NCBI GenBank assembly: GCA_943787375.1 | Contig: CALSME010000004.1 | Location: 24,016 to 88,015 of the forward strand | Reading direction: 5' to 3' | DNA from: an uncultured Polaribacter sp. | Lineage (GTDB): Bacteria; Bacteroidota; Bacteroidia; Flavobacteriales; Flavobacteriaceae | DNA: 64,000 nucleotides | Shown: positions 19,801 through 28,634 of the stretch, in pieces | How the letters are laid out: every line of letters begins with the position of its first letter | How positions within the stretch are numbered: the first letter of the stretch is position 1 | Program-made: the position numbers and the translations under genes | The notes under the pieces: model-generated | Databases searched by the model: none | Seen by the model: only the letters and a program-made list of their open reading frames with translations | Told to the model about the DNA's origin: nothing

Positions 19801-20046
19801 AACACTAACTGCAATGGCTGGGGTGATTAAATAATCATCATGCGCAGAACTGTTGTAGGTGATACTTGCAACAGCAGTACCTTCTAAAGCACCATCAACA
19901 GGTGATGTATTTTGAACCCAACCATTTGCACCACCATTGTTAATGACGGTCCAATCGTCTGGAATACCTGACTCAAAACCCTCAGTAAACTGAGCATTTA
20001 TCGAGAACGATAGGGTTAATAATAAAAATAAAGTAATTTTTTTCAT
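16891..20046 (-). CDS. Large secreted multidomain protein with T9SS type A sorting domain
   Basis: A 1051-residue exported protein. Residues 1-18 are a signal peptide (MKKITLFLLLTLSFSINA). About 20-165 is a choice-of-anchor J/MAM-like beta-sandwich (GFESGIPDDWTVINNGG). About 170-270 is a fibronectin III-like domain. About 275-445 is a second choice-of-anchor J-like domain. Two nearly identical modules of about 165 residues follow (452-615 and 621-784), each introduced by a TEAAPTPPAR linker. About 795-945 is a lamin-tail (LTD) domain (IIFITELADPNDNAAARYVE). The last 75 residues are the T9SS sorting domain (LNMYPNPAIDVLNIS, then IFNVLGQKV and LNAGIYLIKYEI). No catalytic domain is recognisable. 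It is probably a surface or extracellular adhesin or glycan-binding protein. LTD domains are also found in secreted nucleases, but no nuclease is present here. Confidence 0.9.
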   Translation of the reverse strand: MKKITLFLLLTLSFSINAQFTEGFESGIPDDWTVINNGGANGWVQNTSPVDGALEGTAVASITYNSSAHDDYLITPAIAVSVGVNESLAFNVKSRSSAYLEAYEVLLSTTDTSEAAFSVVLQASSDAPNAWTKILFDLSAYDGQTVYVAVRATDTDRFALYVDDVYSGIEVAVPECATTPSPAIAATDVQINTATASVNIGWEAPASGPAPTGYEVFWGETSGSLTSIGSTTDTAVSITNVNYNTTYYWMVVPSNAGGSAEGCAEWSFTTDPMANIDYLNPFTTFPGAGWAEAAGPINEPAGTSSAFVQDDFGNDTTHENGKSARINIYGTSVDEYLITPKFDLSGGTYYLNADLALTLYGNSMASALDPDDYLVLLVTQDDGATWTELARWDETSTLTPEGAPMDEIMLSGYNNDTYFAFYAFSDTSGVDNDLFIDNFQITAASLAPVTDPTEAAPTPPARAAADVVSLFSDAYTDVTLTELPTDWSDVTTFEATTVASDNVWKLSGLEFLGMVTNYDTGIDVSSMEKLHIDYWVPTGVENELLVKIVNTIDGGEDVESLGTTVAGSWQSIDLDMTGFDGGNLANTEKITQILIDAVDRAATVYVDNFYFYKEPVVVTEPTEAAPTPPARETADVVSLFSDAYTDVTLTELPTDWSDVTTFEATTVASDNVWKLSGLEFLGMVTNYDTGIDVSSMEKLHIDYWVPTGVENELLVKIVNTIDGGEDVESLGTTVAGSWQSIDLDMTGFDGGNLANTEKITQILIDAVDRAATVYVDNFYFYKEPSTTSDIIFITELADPNDNAAARYVEIYNGGTSDVDLTGWTLRRYTNGNAEPQTTGEDLSPIGSLAPGAIAIIAANGTAFEAAFGMAADISAGSGGPADSNGDDQIYITDASDTIVDFFGVPGEDGSGTDHEFEDGRAERKASVTQGTATWDVNEWNIDNDAGAGDGALNVDGGFDPGVWIGADTAGVENESLVTLNMYPNPAIDVLNISAQSTINTVEIFNVLGQKVITIQVEDTSAEINVSNLNAGIYLIKYEINNSTSTKKFVKN
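17696..18186 (-). repeat. Direct repeat copy 2 inside the T9SS cargo gene
   Basis: This 491-bp stretch matches 18203-18693 at all but two positions by eye, with a 507-bp (169-codon) period. It encodes residues of about 621-784. The only differences lie at 18149-18152, giving RETADV in this copy against RAAADV in the other. Confidence 0.92.
18203..18693 (-). repeat. Direct repeat copy 1 inside the T9SS cargo gene
   Basis: The partner of 17696-18186, encoding residues of about 452-615. The module has a jelly-roll look (VWKLSGLEFLGMVTNYDTGI, then AATVYVDNFYFYKEP). The linker between copies reads VVVTEP. Confidence 0.92.
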
Positions 20047-20154
20047 AAAAAGTAGTTTAAAGTTAATTGGCTTTAAAATTACATTTATTTTAATAATAAA
20101 ACTAATACTAACAGTATAATTTTAAACATATGGGCTTATTACTGAAAAAATGAC

Positions 20155-20191
20155 ATAAAAAAACGACTATGAATTCACGATTCATAGTCGT
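20155..20191 (-). terminator. fabI terminator
   Basis: AACGACTATGAA pairs with TTCATAGTCGTT around TTCACGA (20162-20191). On the minus strand the stem is followed by a run of T residues. It lies just past the fabI stop codon. Confidence 0.85.
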
Positions 20192-20214
20192 TTGAGTATA
20201 CTATTGAGAATAAT

Positions 20215-21021
20215 TCATTCTACGTGTTCCATAACAGCATCACTAACTCCCATATTTGAAAAACCTCCATCGTGGAATAAGTTTTGAAGCGTCACCTTTT
20301 TTGTCAAATCGGAGAACATGGCAATGGTATAATCTGCACAATCTGCGGCGGTAGCATTTCCTAGAGGAGCCATTTTATCTGCGTACGCATAAAAACCATC
20401 AAAACCTTTTACACCAGTACCTGCTGTGGTTGGGGTTGGCGATTGTGAAATAGTGTTGACTCTCACTTTCTGATCTCTACCAAAAAAGTACCCAAAACTA
20501 CGTGCAATGCTTTCTAAATAGGCTTTATTGTCGGCCATATCGTTATAATCTGGAAAAACTCTTTGGGCTGCCATATAACTGAGCGCGATAATACTTCCCC
20601 AAGAATTCATTGCCTTTTTATGATACAATACATTCAAGACTTTGTGAAATGAAACCGAAGAGACGTTCCATCCTTTGGCCGTAAAGTCATAATTTGGATC
20701 GGTATACGATTTTCCTTTTCTAACATTTACCGACATTCCGATGGAATGCAATACAAAATCAATTTTACCCCCTAAAATTTCCATTGATTTCGAAATCAAA
20801 TTTTCTAAATCTTCAATAGAAGTGGCGTCTGCAGGAATGATTTGAGCATTTGTCTTTTCGGCTAAAACGTGTAAGTTCCCCATTTTTAAGGCTGCTGGTG
20901 CGTTTGTCAACACAAATTCTGCACCTTCTTCATGAGCTCTTTCGGCTGTTTTCCATGCGATGGAATGTGCGTTTAAGGCTCCAAAAATGATGCCTTTTTT
21001 CCCTTTTAATAAATTGTACAT
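20215..21021 (-). CDS. fabI: Enoyl-[acyl-carrier-protein] reductase (NADH), FabI type
   Basis: Catalyses the last reduction of each fatty acid elongation cycle. A short-chain dehydrogenase-fold protein of 268 residues, with the FabI-type NAD site around GALNAHSIAW rather than GxxxGxG. The FabI triad is visible: Tyr149, Tyr159 and Lys166 in LSYMAAQRVFPDYNDMADNK, with the FabI spacing. ISQSPTPTTAG is the substrate-loop region. It starts 35 bp after the recN stop codon on the same strand and is followed by a strong terminator, so it probably ends the recN-side transcript. Confidence 0.95.
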   Translation of the reverse strand: MYNLLKGKKGIIFGALNAHSIAWKTAERAHEEGAEFVLTNAPAALKMGNLHVLAEKTNAQIIPADATSIEDLENLISKSMEILGGKIDFVLHSIGMSVNVRKGKSYTDPNYDFTAKGWNVSSVSFHKVLNVLYHKKAMNSWGSIIALSYMAAQRVFPDYNDMADNKAYLESIARSFGYFFGRDQKVRVNTISQSPTPTTAGTGVKGFDGFYAYADKMAPLGNATAADCADYTIAMFSDLTKKVTLQNLFHDGGFSNMGVSDAVMEHVE

Positions 21022-21056
21022 GATATTGTATAAATAAGTAAGTATTTTGCTGTTTT

Positions 21057-22709
21057 CTAATGCAACAACTCTTTTGCATGTGTAAGTGCGGAGTCTGAAA
21101 TGTCTTTACCACTCAACATTTCTGCAATTTCAATGATCCTTTCTTCTGGAGAAAGTTGTTTTAAATTCGTCGTCGTTTTGCCATTTACATCACTTTTAAA
21201 AACTTTGTAATGTTGCGCTCCTTTTGCTGCTATTTGAGGCAAATGCGTAATCGTAATTACCTGCATGTGCTGACTCATCTGCTGCATAATCTGTGCTATT
21301 TTATTTGAAATTTCACCGGAAACACCCGTGTCTATTTCATCGAAAATAATAGTTGGCAATTGAGTATGTTCAGAAAGTATTTTCTTGACAGATAGCATAA
21401 TTCGAGACAATTCTCCACCGGAAGCCACTTTTTTAAGTTCACCAAAATTACCTCCTTTATTTGCTGAAAATAAGAACTGTAATTCGTCTTTTCCATTGGT
21501 AAAGTAATTTTGAGAAGGTGAAATTTGAATTGAAAAACGAGCATTCTCCATTCCAAGTTCTGAGAGCAAATGCTCTAGTGATTTTTTTAATTTTGGAACC
21601 GTTTTTATACGAGCATCGGAAATACTAAGCGCAACTTTGTCTAACTTTTCTGAAATCGCTTCAATTTCTTTATGCTTTGCTGCAATGTGTTCCTCAGCAT
21701 TTTCTTTCTGCAATAACTTTTCAGAGAGTGTTGTTTGAATATTGATTAAATCCGAGATCGAATTTACATAATGCTTTTTCTGTAAATTATAAATCAGCTG
21801 CAATCGATCATTAATTTTCTCGGCCTCATTGGGATTGAATTCCAAAAGCTCATTGGCATTTTCTAATTCACCCACAAGATCATCCAATTCAATTTTAAGA
21901 CTCGAAAATCGGGTTGCTATTGCTTCGTATTCTTTTGAAAATGGTGCTACTTTTTGTAGGTTACTTGCCACAGATGACAATAGATTTTGTATTCCTATTT
22001 CATCACTAATCGTTAGCGACAATGCTGCTGACAAATGCAATTGAATTTCTTCTACATTATTCAGTTTGTCCAAAGAGACTTCTAAAGTTTCTTGTTCGTT
22101 TGCAACCAAATTTGCCGCTTCTAACTCTTCAAACAAATGAAGATTATAGTCATATTGTTGGTTCGCTTCTCGTTGAGTTTCTTCTATTTGAAGCAATTCT
22201 TTTTTAAGTGTATTCAACTGCTTTAAACCTCTTTTATAGGAACCTGTTTTTGTTTGATTCTTAGAAAGTGCATCAATCATGGTAAATTGAAAATTCACAT
22301 CCGACAATTCACTTGTTTGATGTTGCGAATGCACATCCATCAATTTTACTTTAAGGGCATTTAACACAGATAATGTCACTGGCGTATCGTTTACAAATGC
22401 GCGGGACTTCCCCGAAGGTAAAATCTCTCTACGAATAATTGTATCCTGTTCATAATCTAAATCTGCATTTTCAAAAAAAGATTGAAGTGCATAGGTGCCA
22501 ACGGCAAGTTTTGCTTCTACAACACATTTTTTAGAACTGTCTTTTAAAGCAGACAAATCGGCTCTATTTCCAAGCACTAAACCTAAAGCACCTAACAAAA
22601 TGGACTTTCCTGCTCCTGTTTCTCCTGTTATAATAGACAAACCAGATGAAAAATCAATATGTAAATGATTGATTAATGCGTAATTATTTATGGAAATGGA
22701 ACTCAACAA
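21057..22709 (-). CDS. recN: DNA repair protein RecN
   Basis: An SMC-like ATPase acting in double-strand break repair. The 550 residues show Walker A (IITGETGAGKSILLGALGLV) near the N-terminus, a long central coiled coil (about 150-370), the ABC-type signature SGGELSRIMLSVKKIL and Walker B TIIFDEIDTGVSGE, followed by the D-loop/His switch ITHLPQIAA. Length and order are normal. It lies in the flavobacterial run bamD-rpoZ-coaBC-DUF4835-recN, all on the minus strand with short gaps. Confidence 0.96.
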   Translation of the reverse strand: MLSSISINNYALINHLHIDFSSGLSIITGETGAGKSILLGALGLVLGNRADLSALKDSSKKCVVEAKLAVGTYALQSFFENADLDYEQDTIIRREILPSGKSRAFVNDTPVTLSVLNALKVKLMDVHSQHQTSELSDVNFQFTMIDALSKNQTKTGSYKRGLKQLNTLKKELLQIEETQREANQQYDYNLHLFEELEAANLVANEQETLEVSLDKLNNVEEIQLHLSAALSLTISDEIGIQNLLSSVASNLQKVAPFSKEYEAIATRFSSLKIELDDLVGELENANELLEFNPNEAEKINDRLQLIYNLQKKHYVNSISDLINIQTTLSEKLLQKENAEEHIAAKHKEIEAISEKLDKVALSISDARIKTVPKLKKSLEHLLSELGMENARFSIQISPSQNYFTNGKDELQFLFSANKGGNFGELKKVASGGELSRIMLSVKKILSEHTQLPTIIFDEIDTGVSGEISNKIAQIMQQMSQHMQVITITHLPQIAAKGAQHYKVFKSDVNGKTTTNLKQLSPEERIIEIAEMLSGKDISDSALTHAKELLH

Positions 22710-22768
22710 TAGCTGATTATTTTAAAAATTAAAATTAGTGAATTTTAATGAAATTTCCTTCTGTATTT

Positions 22769-23659
22769 CTAATCTAACTTCCGCCATTTTGCACTGTTAT
22801 TTGGAGATATTTTACGAAGCGTTTTGGCCACTAATGAAGCCTTTTGTGTTTTGCTTCCTCCAGAGTATAAATTCACAATTTCGTCGGATTTGGCATCTAA
22901 AAACAACCGAATGAGATAGTTTCCAACGGTTTTGTTATAAATTGATTCCAGGGAAATCAAACTATTCTCAACAGCTTGTTTTGCAGCGCGTTCGTTTTTG
23001 TGTAAATTATCAAATCCCTTTCGATGATAATCGTACAAAATCGTTCTATAGTTTTTGAGTTTCGGAGACAAGAGGTTGTCAATCAATAAATAACGATTTT
23101 GCTTCCCAACTACATTTTGCCATGATTGAATGCCACTTTGCTGCGCTTGTAACATTACATTTTGTGCTTCTTTTAAATATTTTTCTCCACCGTACTTTTT
23201 AAAAGTATCTGCATCTGCTCCTAAAATAATGTTGACATAAAAGACAATGGTAGAGATTAAATTGCTATCAAATGAATTTGGATTGTAGATAAACGGATCA
23301 AACTCGTTGTAGGTAAAAGAAAATTTCTCATCTCTTATATTTAAAATCGGTGAATCGTAAGTGGTCCCATAAACGGGTCTTGTAGACTGTACTTGAATGG
23401 ATGCTTCAAAAGTATTATTGTCTCTTGAAGTGATGATAATATTTATTGCACAGGTGATGCGCTCTTCCACCTCAACCTCATTATCGGTCCATTTTGTTTG
23501 ATTGATAAACTCAGACAAAGAACTTTGTAGGGTTTTAAACACCTGCACATTTGAACCTTGTACTTGTGCAGAATTCACAGTCACCAAACAATTTAGTTCT
23601 TGTGCACTAATACTAATGGTTGAAAAAAAAAGGAAGAAAAGGGCTATTTTTTGTTGCAT
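22769..23659 (-). CDS. porD: DUF4835 family protein (annotated elsewhere as T9SS protein PorD)
   Basis: A 296-residue exported protein with signal peptide MQQKIALFFLFFSTISISAQ, followed by ELNCLVTVNSAQVQGSN, the usual opening of DUF4835 proteins. Other family features are an internal ILGADADTFKKYGG motif and a C-terminal RKISPNNSAKWRKL-type end. The family is restricted to Bacteroidetes and some databases name it PorD, a type IX secretion component. I rely on family memory for that name. Its place between coaBC and recN is a conserved flavobacterial arrangement. The window also encodes a T9SS cargo protein. Confidence 0.82.
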   Translation of the reverse strand: MQQKIALFFLFFSTISISAQELNCLVTVNSAQVQGSNVQVFKTLQSSLSEFINQTKWTDNEVEVEERITCAINIIITSRDNNTFEASIQVQSTRPVYGTTYDSPILNIRDEKFSFTYNEFDPFIYNPNSFDSNLISTIVFYVNIILGADADTFKKYGGEKYLKEAQNVMLQAQQSGIQSWQNVVGKQNRYLLIDNLLSPKLKNYRTILYDYHRKGFDNLHKNERAAKQAVENSLISLESIYNKTVGNYLIRLFLDAKSDEIVNLYSGGSKTQKASLVAKTLRKISPNNSAKWRKLD

Positions 23660-23746
23660 TTTTTTGGTTTTTTATCAAGTTTAAGAAGTGTTAGCATCTA
23701 AAAACATAGGAGAATCCTCAACTACTTTAAAGACGATATCTTACAC

Positions 23747-24952
23747 TTATAATTTGGCGACAATAGCATTCATAATGTCTTCAGCTACTGCATCTTTAGA
23801 TTTCAATCCGAATGTTTGCATACTCAAATCTTTATCAATAATAGTAATTTTATTGGTATCTGTTGCAAAACCAGCTCCTTTATCTTGTAAGGAATTCAAA
23901 ACAATGAGATCTAAATTTTTCTTTTTCAACTTGCCTTTTGCGTTTTCCGCTTCGTTATTTGTTTCCAATGCAAAACCCACTAATAATTGATGTTCTTTAA
24001 TTTCACCTAAAGAAGCTAAAATGTCTTTAGTCTTTTCCAAAACAATTTCAATGGTAGCCTCCTTCTTTTTTATTTTCTGAGTAGCCACATTTTTTGGTCG
24101 ATAGTCTGCAACCGCTGCAGACAGTATCGCAATGTCAGTATCTTTAAAATACTGATGGGCTTGGGCATACATTTCTTCGGCTGATTTTACATCAATTCTT
24201 TTCACAAATGAATGTTGAATGGTTTCAGCACTCGGACCAGCTATTAAGATGACTTCTGCGCCTAAATTTGCAGCTGTTTTTGCAATTGCAAACCCCATTT
24301 TTCCTGACGAATGATTTCCTATAAAACGTACAGGGTCGATTGCTTCGTATGTAGGTCCAGCAGTTAATAGTAGTTTTTTTCCTTTTAAAGGCAATTTATT
24401 TAGAAGATCCTTTTCTATAAAAGATACAATATCTTCGGGTTCAGCCATTCTTCCTTCTCCAACCAAACCACTTGCTAGTTCGCCGGAGGTTGCAGGAATC
24501 ATGACATTACCAAAACCTTGTAATTGGTCTAAATTATTTTTTGTTGATGGATGAATGTACATGTCTAGATCCATTGCTGGAGCAAAATAAACAGGACATT
24601 TAGAAGACAAATAAGTTGCCAATAATAAGTTGTCGCAAACGCCATTCATCATTTTTGAAAGGGTATTTGCAGTGGCTGGAGCAATGACCATAATGTCTGC
24701 CCAAAGCCCTAATTCTACATGATTGTTCCAGAGTTCATTTTCTGATTCTTTATCATAAAAAGTAGAATGAACAGGGTTTTTGGAAAGTGTAGAAAGTGTA
24801 AGGGGGGTAATAAAATCTTTAGACGCAGGAGTCATAATTACTTGAACTTCTGCGCCTAGTTTTATAAATAAACGGACTAGACTTGCCGTTTTGTAGGCGG
24901 CAATTCCAGCAGTGATACCTAATAACACTTTTTTACCGCTTAAAACAGACAT
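23747..24952 (-). CDS. coaBC: Bifunctional phosphopantothenoylcysteine decarboxylase / phosphopantothenate-cysteine ligase
   Basis: Carries out two consecutive steps of coenzyme A synthesis: joining cysteine to 4'-phosphopantothenate, then FMN-dependent decarboxylation. The 401 residues start with the CoaC flavoprotein half (KKVLLGITAGIAAYKTASLV; ADIMVIAPATANTLSKMMNG; PAMDLDMY). The CoaB half follows from about residue 190 (LLLTAGPTYEAIDPVRFIGN, then HSSGKMGFAIA; AAVADYRPK). Both halves look intact. The stop codon of rpoZ lies 1 bp before its start, so the genes are co-transcribed. Confidence 0.96.
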   Translation of the reverse strand: MSVLSGKKVLLGITAGIAAYKTASLVRLFIKLGAEVQVIMTPASKDFITPLTLSTLSKNPVHSTFYDKESENELWNNHVELGLWADIMVIAPATANTLSKMMNGVCDNLLLATYLSSKCPVYFAPAMDLDMYIHPSTKNNLDQLQGFGNVMIPATSGELASGLVGEGRMAEPEDIVSFIEKDLLNKLPLKGKKLLLTAGPTYEAIDPVRFIGNHSSGKMGFAIAKTAANLGAEVILIAGPSAETIQHSFVKRIDVKSAEEMYAQAHQYFKDTDIAILSAAVADYRPKNVATQKIKKKEATIEIVLEKTKDILASLGEIKEHQLLVGFALETNNEAENAKGKLKKKNLDLIVLNSLQDKGAGFATDTNKITIIDKDLSMQTFGLKSKDAVAEDIMNAIVAKL

Positions 24953-24953
24953 A

Positions 24954-25274
24954 TTATTCTGTTTCTGGTGTTCTGTGATATACTTTATTGTTTAACCATT
25001 CCTCAACAGCTAGTGCGGTTGGCTTTGGCAATCTTTCATAAAATTTAGAAACTTCTATCTGTTCCTTATTTTCAAAAACCTCTTCTAAACTATCATTGTA
25101 AGTGGCAAACTCATCTAATTTGTCAACCAATTCTGTCTTTAAATCGTTGTTGATTTGAGTCGCTCTTTTTGCTATAATTGAAATGGCTTCGTAGATGTTT
25201 TCTGTCTGCGCTTCAATTTCTTTTTTGTCATAAGTAACAGTACTTACAGCAGCTTTCGTTTCTTTATAATCCAT
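24954..25274 (-). CDS. rpoZ: DNA-directed RNA polymerase omega subunit (Bacteroidetes type)
   Basis: A 106-residue protein matching the RpoZ-like family of Bacteroidetes, found between bamD and coaBC in many flavobacteria. Visible features are NIYEAISIIAKRATQIN, the omega-like helix contacting the beta' subunit, and a tail LPKPTALAVEEWLNNKVYHR. It stabilises RNA polymerase assembly. It begins 9 bp after the bamD stop codon and touches coaBC. Confidence 0.88.
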   Translation of the reverse strand: MDYKETKAAVSTVTYDKKEIEAQTENIYEAISIIAKRATQINNDLKTELVDKLDEFATYNDSLEEVFENKEQIEVSKFYERLPKPTALAVEEWLNNKVYHRTPETE

Positions 25275-25283
25275 GATTGTTAT

Positions 25284-26141
25284 TTACTTTTTTGTTTCAA
25301 TTTGTATTTTCCCTTTTTGCACTAAATCTGCTACTCTTGTTTGCTCTTTTTGTAAAGTAGCGAACATTTCATTGGCGTCTACTAGATACTTAGATTCTGG
25401 GAAGTTTCGCTTCAGTTTGTCATAAGCATTTACTGCATCTTTAATTCGTTCGAGCTTTCTTCTATCAAAACTTTTTAGAACAAAATCGTGTGCCGCTTTT
25501 AAACGGTAATAAAGGGCTTCTTCTTTAAACTCAGAACCTAGATAGTCTGACAATAAGTTATCGAAAGCCTGAATTGCAGCTTTGTAATTTCTTAGGTCAT
25601 AATCCGCAGTTCTGTAATATGTTTTTGCAATTTCAAAAGATTTTTTTTGCAATTTTATTCTCAACTCAGCATAATGTTTATTTGCTTCGGGAAGTTTTTC
25701 TGAATCTGGATATTCGTTTATAAATCCTTGAAAAGCTTCTAATGCTTTATTGGTATCTGTTGGATCTAAACTAAAAACTGGAGATGCTAATTTATAGCTA
25801 TATGCCGATAAAAAAGAAGCTTCTTCTTTCTTTGAACTTTTTGGGTAGTTGCTTGCAAATCGGTCAAAGTAATATCCAGCTGTTGTATAGTTTTTTTCAT
25901 TGAAATTAGATTGCGCAACCATAAACTGAATTCTTTCCATTTGAGGTTTCCCTCTATAATAAGGAGTTACTTTTTCAAACAAACGCAATGCCTTGGTATA
26001 CTTTTGAGATTCGTATAACTTGACAGCCATTTTGTATTGTTCTTCTTCAGAACCCTTATTGAGCACTTTTTGATATTCTCCACAAGAGAATAACATTGCA
26101 CAAAGCACGAATAAACAAGCTAAATTTTTAATTTTTTGCAT
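25284..26141 (-). CDS. bamD: Outer membrane protein assembly factor BamD
   Basis: A lipoprotein of the BAM complex, which inserts beta-barrel proteins into the outer membrane. The 285 residues open with a lipoprotein signal (LACLFVLCAMLFSCGEYQK, Cys20). TPR-like helical repeats follow, with YESQKYTKALRLFEKVTPYY near residue 45 and FDRFASNYPKSSKKEEASFL near 105. Length and repeat spacing fit BamD. It is the first gene of bamD-rpoZ-coaBC-porD-recN. A TAnnTTTG box ends only 4 nt before its ATG, so its message may be nearly leaderless. Confidence 0.93.
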   Translation of the reverse strand: MQKIKNLACLFVLCAMLFSCGEYQKVLNKGSEEEQYKMAVKLYESQKYTKALRLFEKVTPYYRGKPQMERIQFMVAQSNFNEKNYTTAGYYFDRFASNYPKSSKKEEASFLSAYSYKLASPVFSLDPTDTNKALEAFQGFINEYPDSEKLPEANKHYAELRIKLQKKSFEIAKTYYRTADYDLRNYKAAIQAFDNLLSDYLGSEFKEEALYYRLKAAHDFVLKSFDRRKLERIKDAVNAYDKLKRNFPESKYLVDANEMFATLQKEQTRVADLVQKGKIQIETKK

Positions 26142-26145
26142 CGGG

Positions 26146-26153
26146 CAAAATTA
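26146..26153 (-). promoter_or_regulatory. -7 box of bamD
   Basis: The minus strand reads TAATTTTG, matching TAnnTTTG, 4 nt upstream of the bamD ATG. I found no clear TTTG element at the expected -33 distance. Confidence 0.5.
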
Positions 26154-26312
26154 CTAATTAAATATGGATTAATAAAACGATTTTCAAACACTCTTAATAG
26201 TGTTTTGCAATAATCCGTAAAAAACAGCATAATAGCGCATCATTGGGTGCTAAAAGTTTGTTAATCTTATCTTTTACAGGAAAGAAAACACAAAAAATGA
26301 GCGCAGATATTT

Positions 26313-27188
26313 TTAAAAATTATTGACAAATTCAGCAATCTTAGACTGTAAATCAGCACTTGCTTTTACCAACGGCAAACGAACTTCATTTGAAGTTATC
26401 TTTAATTCTTGTAAAACGGTTTTGATTCCCGCAGGATTGTTCTCCTCAAAAATATAATCTACAACATCCATTAATTGAAAATGCAATTGATAGGCTTCTT
26501 TGTTTTTTCCCTCCAAACCTAACTGAATCATTTCTGAAAACACCTTCGGAAATGCTTGACCAATTACAGAAATTACCCCCGATCCTCCAGCTAAGGTAAT
26601 CGCAAGCGCCAAATCATCATCTCCAGAAATGACTAAAAAACCAGCAGGTTTATTTTTGATCAATTCTAAATATTGTTGGGTGTTATTTCCAGCTTCTTTA
26701 ACAGCGATAATATTTTTAAAATCATTTGCCAGTCGCAAAGTTGTTTCAACAGACATGTTTTTTGCAGTTCTTCCAGGAACATTGTATAAAATAACTGGAA
26801 CTGGTGAGGCTTCTGCGATGGCTTTAAAATGCTGATAAAACCCCTCTTGTGTTGGCTTACTGTAGTAGGGTGCAACGGATAAAATCGCATCGATATTGGT
26901 AAAATCTCTTGTTGTCAATTCATGAACAACACGAGCAGTATTATTACCTCCAACACCCAAAACCAAAGGCAACCTTCCATTATTGGCGGTCACAATTACC
27001 TCAATTATTTTTAATTTTTCTTCAGATGTAATCGTAGCACTTTCGCCAGTGGTTCCATTAATCACAAGGTAATCTACACCGTTATCAATATTAAAATTTA
27101 CTAACTTTATAAGCGACTCAAAATCGACACTTTGATCAGCTTTAAAAGGGGTTACCAAAGCAACTCCTGTTCCTACAAATTTTTGCAT
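26313..27188 (-). CDS. dapA: 4-hydroxy-tetrahydrodipicolinate synthase
   Basis: Condenses pyruvate with aspartate semialdehyde in lysine and diaminopimelate synthesis. A 291-residue TIM barrel. It shows [17 protein letters not shown] at the N-terminus, [10 protein letters not shown] for pyruvate binding, the Tyr motif [13 protein letters not shown] and the Schiff-base lysine in [10 protein letters not shown]. Length is normal. dapF, a later step of the same pathway, is about 9 kb away on the other strand. A TATTTTTG box on the minus strand at 27210-27217 could be its promoter. Confidence 0.96.
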   Translation of the reverse strand: MQKFVGTGVALVTPFKADQSVDFESLIKLVNFNIDNGVDYLVINGTTGESATITSEEKLKIIEVIVTANNGRLPLVLGVGGNNTARVVHELTTRDFTNIDAILSVAPYYSKPTQEGFYQHFKAIAEASPVPVILYNVPGRTAKNMSVETTLRLANDFKNIIAVKEAGNNTQQYLELIKNKPAGFLVISGDDDLALAITLAGGSGVISVIGQAFPKVFSEMIQLGLEGKNKEAYQLHFQLMDVVDYIFEENNPAGIKTVLQELKITSNEVRLPLVKASADLQSKIAEFVNNF

Positions 27189-27292
27189 TTTTTTTATTTA
27201 TTTAAAGGACAAAAATATTAAATTATTTATCGTAAAAAGCAATCAAAACTTCCAAACACAATAATTTTACAACTTCCTCTTTTTTTGTTGAA

Positions 27293-27814
27293 TTATGACG
27301 CTTCGATACTTCCGAGAATTTGAAGGTATTTTTCGAGTTCTGCATGAAAACTGTCAATATTATCTATCTGTTCTGAAATTTCTAAATCAAACAAGGATTG
27401 ATTGACATTCGAAAAACCAATTTTAAAACAGGCTTGCGATTGTTGAATAAGACTTTCTAAAAAAACGTGATTTGTATCAAAATAACAAATTAAGAGATCA
27501 AATGGAGTATCTACAAAAATTTGCAAGCTCACATCCTTGATTTTTCCTTTCCAATTAAAATCATTGTCAGAAAAATGATGAAACGATTTTTCGTCACTTT
27601 TATGGAATTCTCTGTAGCAATACCAGTTGACACTTCGATGTTCTGAAAATAATTTTTTAACTTTTTCTTGAAACTCATGAACATCATTCAATGCCATTGT
27701 CGATACAATACCAATGTTTTTTATTTTGTTATTGGCAACAACTCTTTTACGTGTTTGGGAAGCTTGTTTAATTTCCTTCTGTAAAAAATATTTTTTAATT
27801 TTAGAAAAAATCAT
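27293..27814 (-). CDS. DUF6913-like hypothetical protein
   Basis: A 173-residue soluble protein with no signal peptide. It begins with a basic amphipathic stretch (MIFSKIKKYFLQKEIKQASQ), then a Rossmann-like core (NKIKNIGIVSTMALNDVHEF). A second hydrophobic strand reads TPFDLLICYFDTNHVFLESL, then ACFKIGFSN. I believe it corresponds to the flavobacterial family DUF6913, function unknown. It lies between dapA (same strand) and the divergent 5'-nucleotidase pair. The lysine-rich N-terminus could sit at the membrane surface. Confidence 0.65.
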   Translation of the reverse strand: MIFSKIKKYFLQKEIKQASQTRKRVVANNKIKNIGIVSTMALNDVHEFQEKVKKLFSEHRSVNWYCYREFHKSDEKSFHHFSDNDFNWKGKIKDVSLQIFVDTPFDLLICYFDTNHVFLESLIQQSQACFKIGFSNVNQSLFDLEISEQIDNIDSFHAELEKYLQILGSIEAS

Positions 27815-27880
27815 TTGCTGTAATTGATAATAGCTTAAATTAGCTGGTACAAATTTACTTAAAAAGAGCTTACCAAGTCT

Positions 27881-28633
27881 ATGAAAAAAGCACTTCTTCT
27901 CTTCAGCCTCTTCCTCCTCTTTGTTGGATGTGAAAAAAAATCAGTTTCCCTAGTTAAAACAACAGCTGATATGATTACGATTGACAGTACTCTTATCGAG
28001 AAAGCTGCATTCAATAAACAAATAGCACCCTACAAGAAAAAAATGATTGCAGAAATAAATACTGTAATTTCATATGCCCCAAAAAACATTAACCGATATG
28101 ATGGAAAAATGCAAAGCTCGTTAGGAAATTTATTAGCGGATTTATGTTATGAAAGAGCAAATGTCATTTTCAAAGAGCGTACAGGAAAGGAAATCGATTT
28201 TTCAATGTTTAACTATGGCGGAATTAGAGCAAGTATTTCTAAAGGAACCGTAACAAATAAAAACCCTTTTGAATTAATGCCTTTCGAAAACAGCCTAGTT
28301 GTTGTTGAACTTTCTGGAAAAAAAATAGCCGAATTAGTCGACTACTTTATAAAAAATAAAAGTGCGCACCCCCTATCTAAAAATATTGAACTGCTGATTA
28401 ACACCGATACATCCTATCAATTAAAAATAAACAATCAAGAATTTGACCTTTCAGAAAACTACTTTGTTTTAACTTCTGATTATTTGCAAAGTGGTGGAGA
28501 TAAAATGGATTTTTTTAAAAACCCAATTTCGCTTTTCAAAACAGATTATAAAATGCGACATGCCATCATCGACGAATTTAAAAGCTTAGATACCTTGAGA
28601 ACCTCGTTAGACAATCGCGTAATACTTCAATAA
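27881..28633 (+). CDS. 5'-nucleotidase C-terminal domain lipoprotein
   Basis: A 250-residue lipoprotein (signal MKKALLLFSLFLLFVGCEKK). It consists only of the substrate-binding C-terminal domain of UshA-type 5'-nucleotidases: QSSLGNLLADLCYERAN, the FNYGGIRASISKG motif, FELMPFENSLVVVELSG and the SDYLQSGGDKMDFF glycine/aspartate motif. The metal-binding catalytic half is encoded by the next gene, 1 bp downstream. In most 5'-nucleotidases both halves are one chain with the catalytic part first. Here they are separate and the order is reversed. The two proteins probably form one periplasmic enzyme for nucleotide scavenging. Confidence 0.9.
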   Translation: MKKALLLFSLFLLFVGCEKKSVSLVKTTADMITIDSTLIEKAAFNKQIAPYKKKMIAEINTVISYAPKNINRYDGKMQSSLGNLLADLCYERANVIFKERTGKEIDFSMFNYGGIRASISKGTVTNKNPFELMPFENSLVVVELSGKKIAELVDYFIKNKSAHPLSKNIELLINTDTSYQLKINNQEFDLSENYFVLTSDYLQSGGDKMDFFKNPISLFKTDYKMRHAIIDEFKSLDTLRTSLDNRVILQ

Positions 28634-28634
28634 A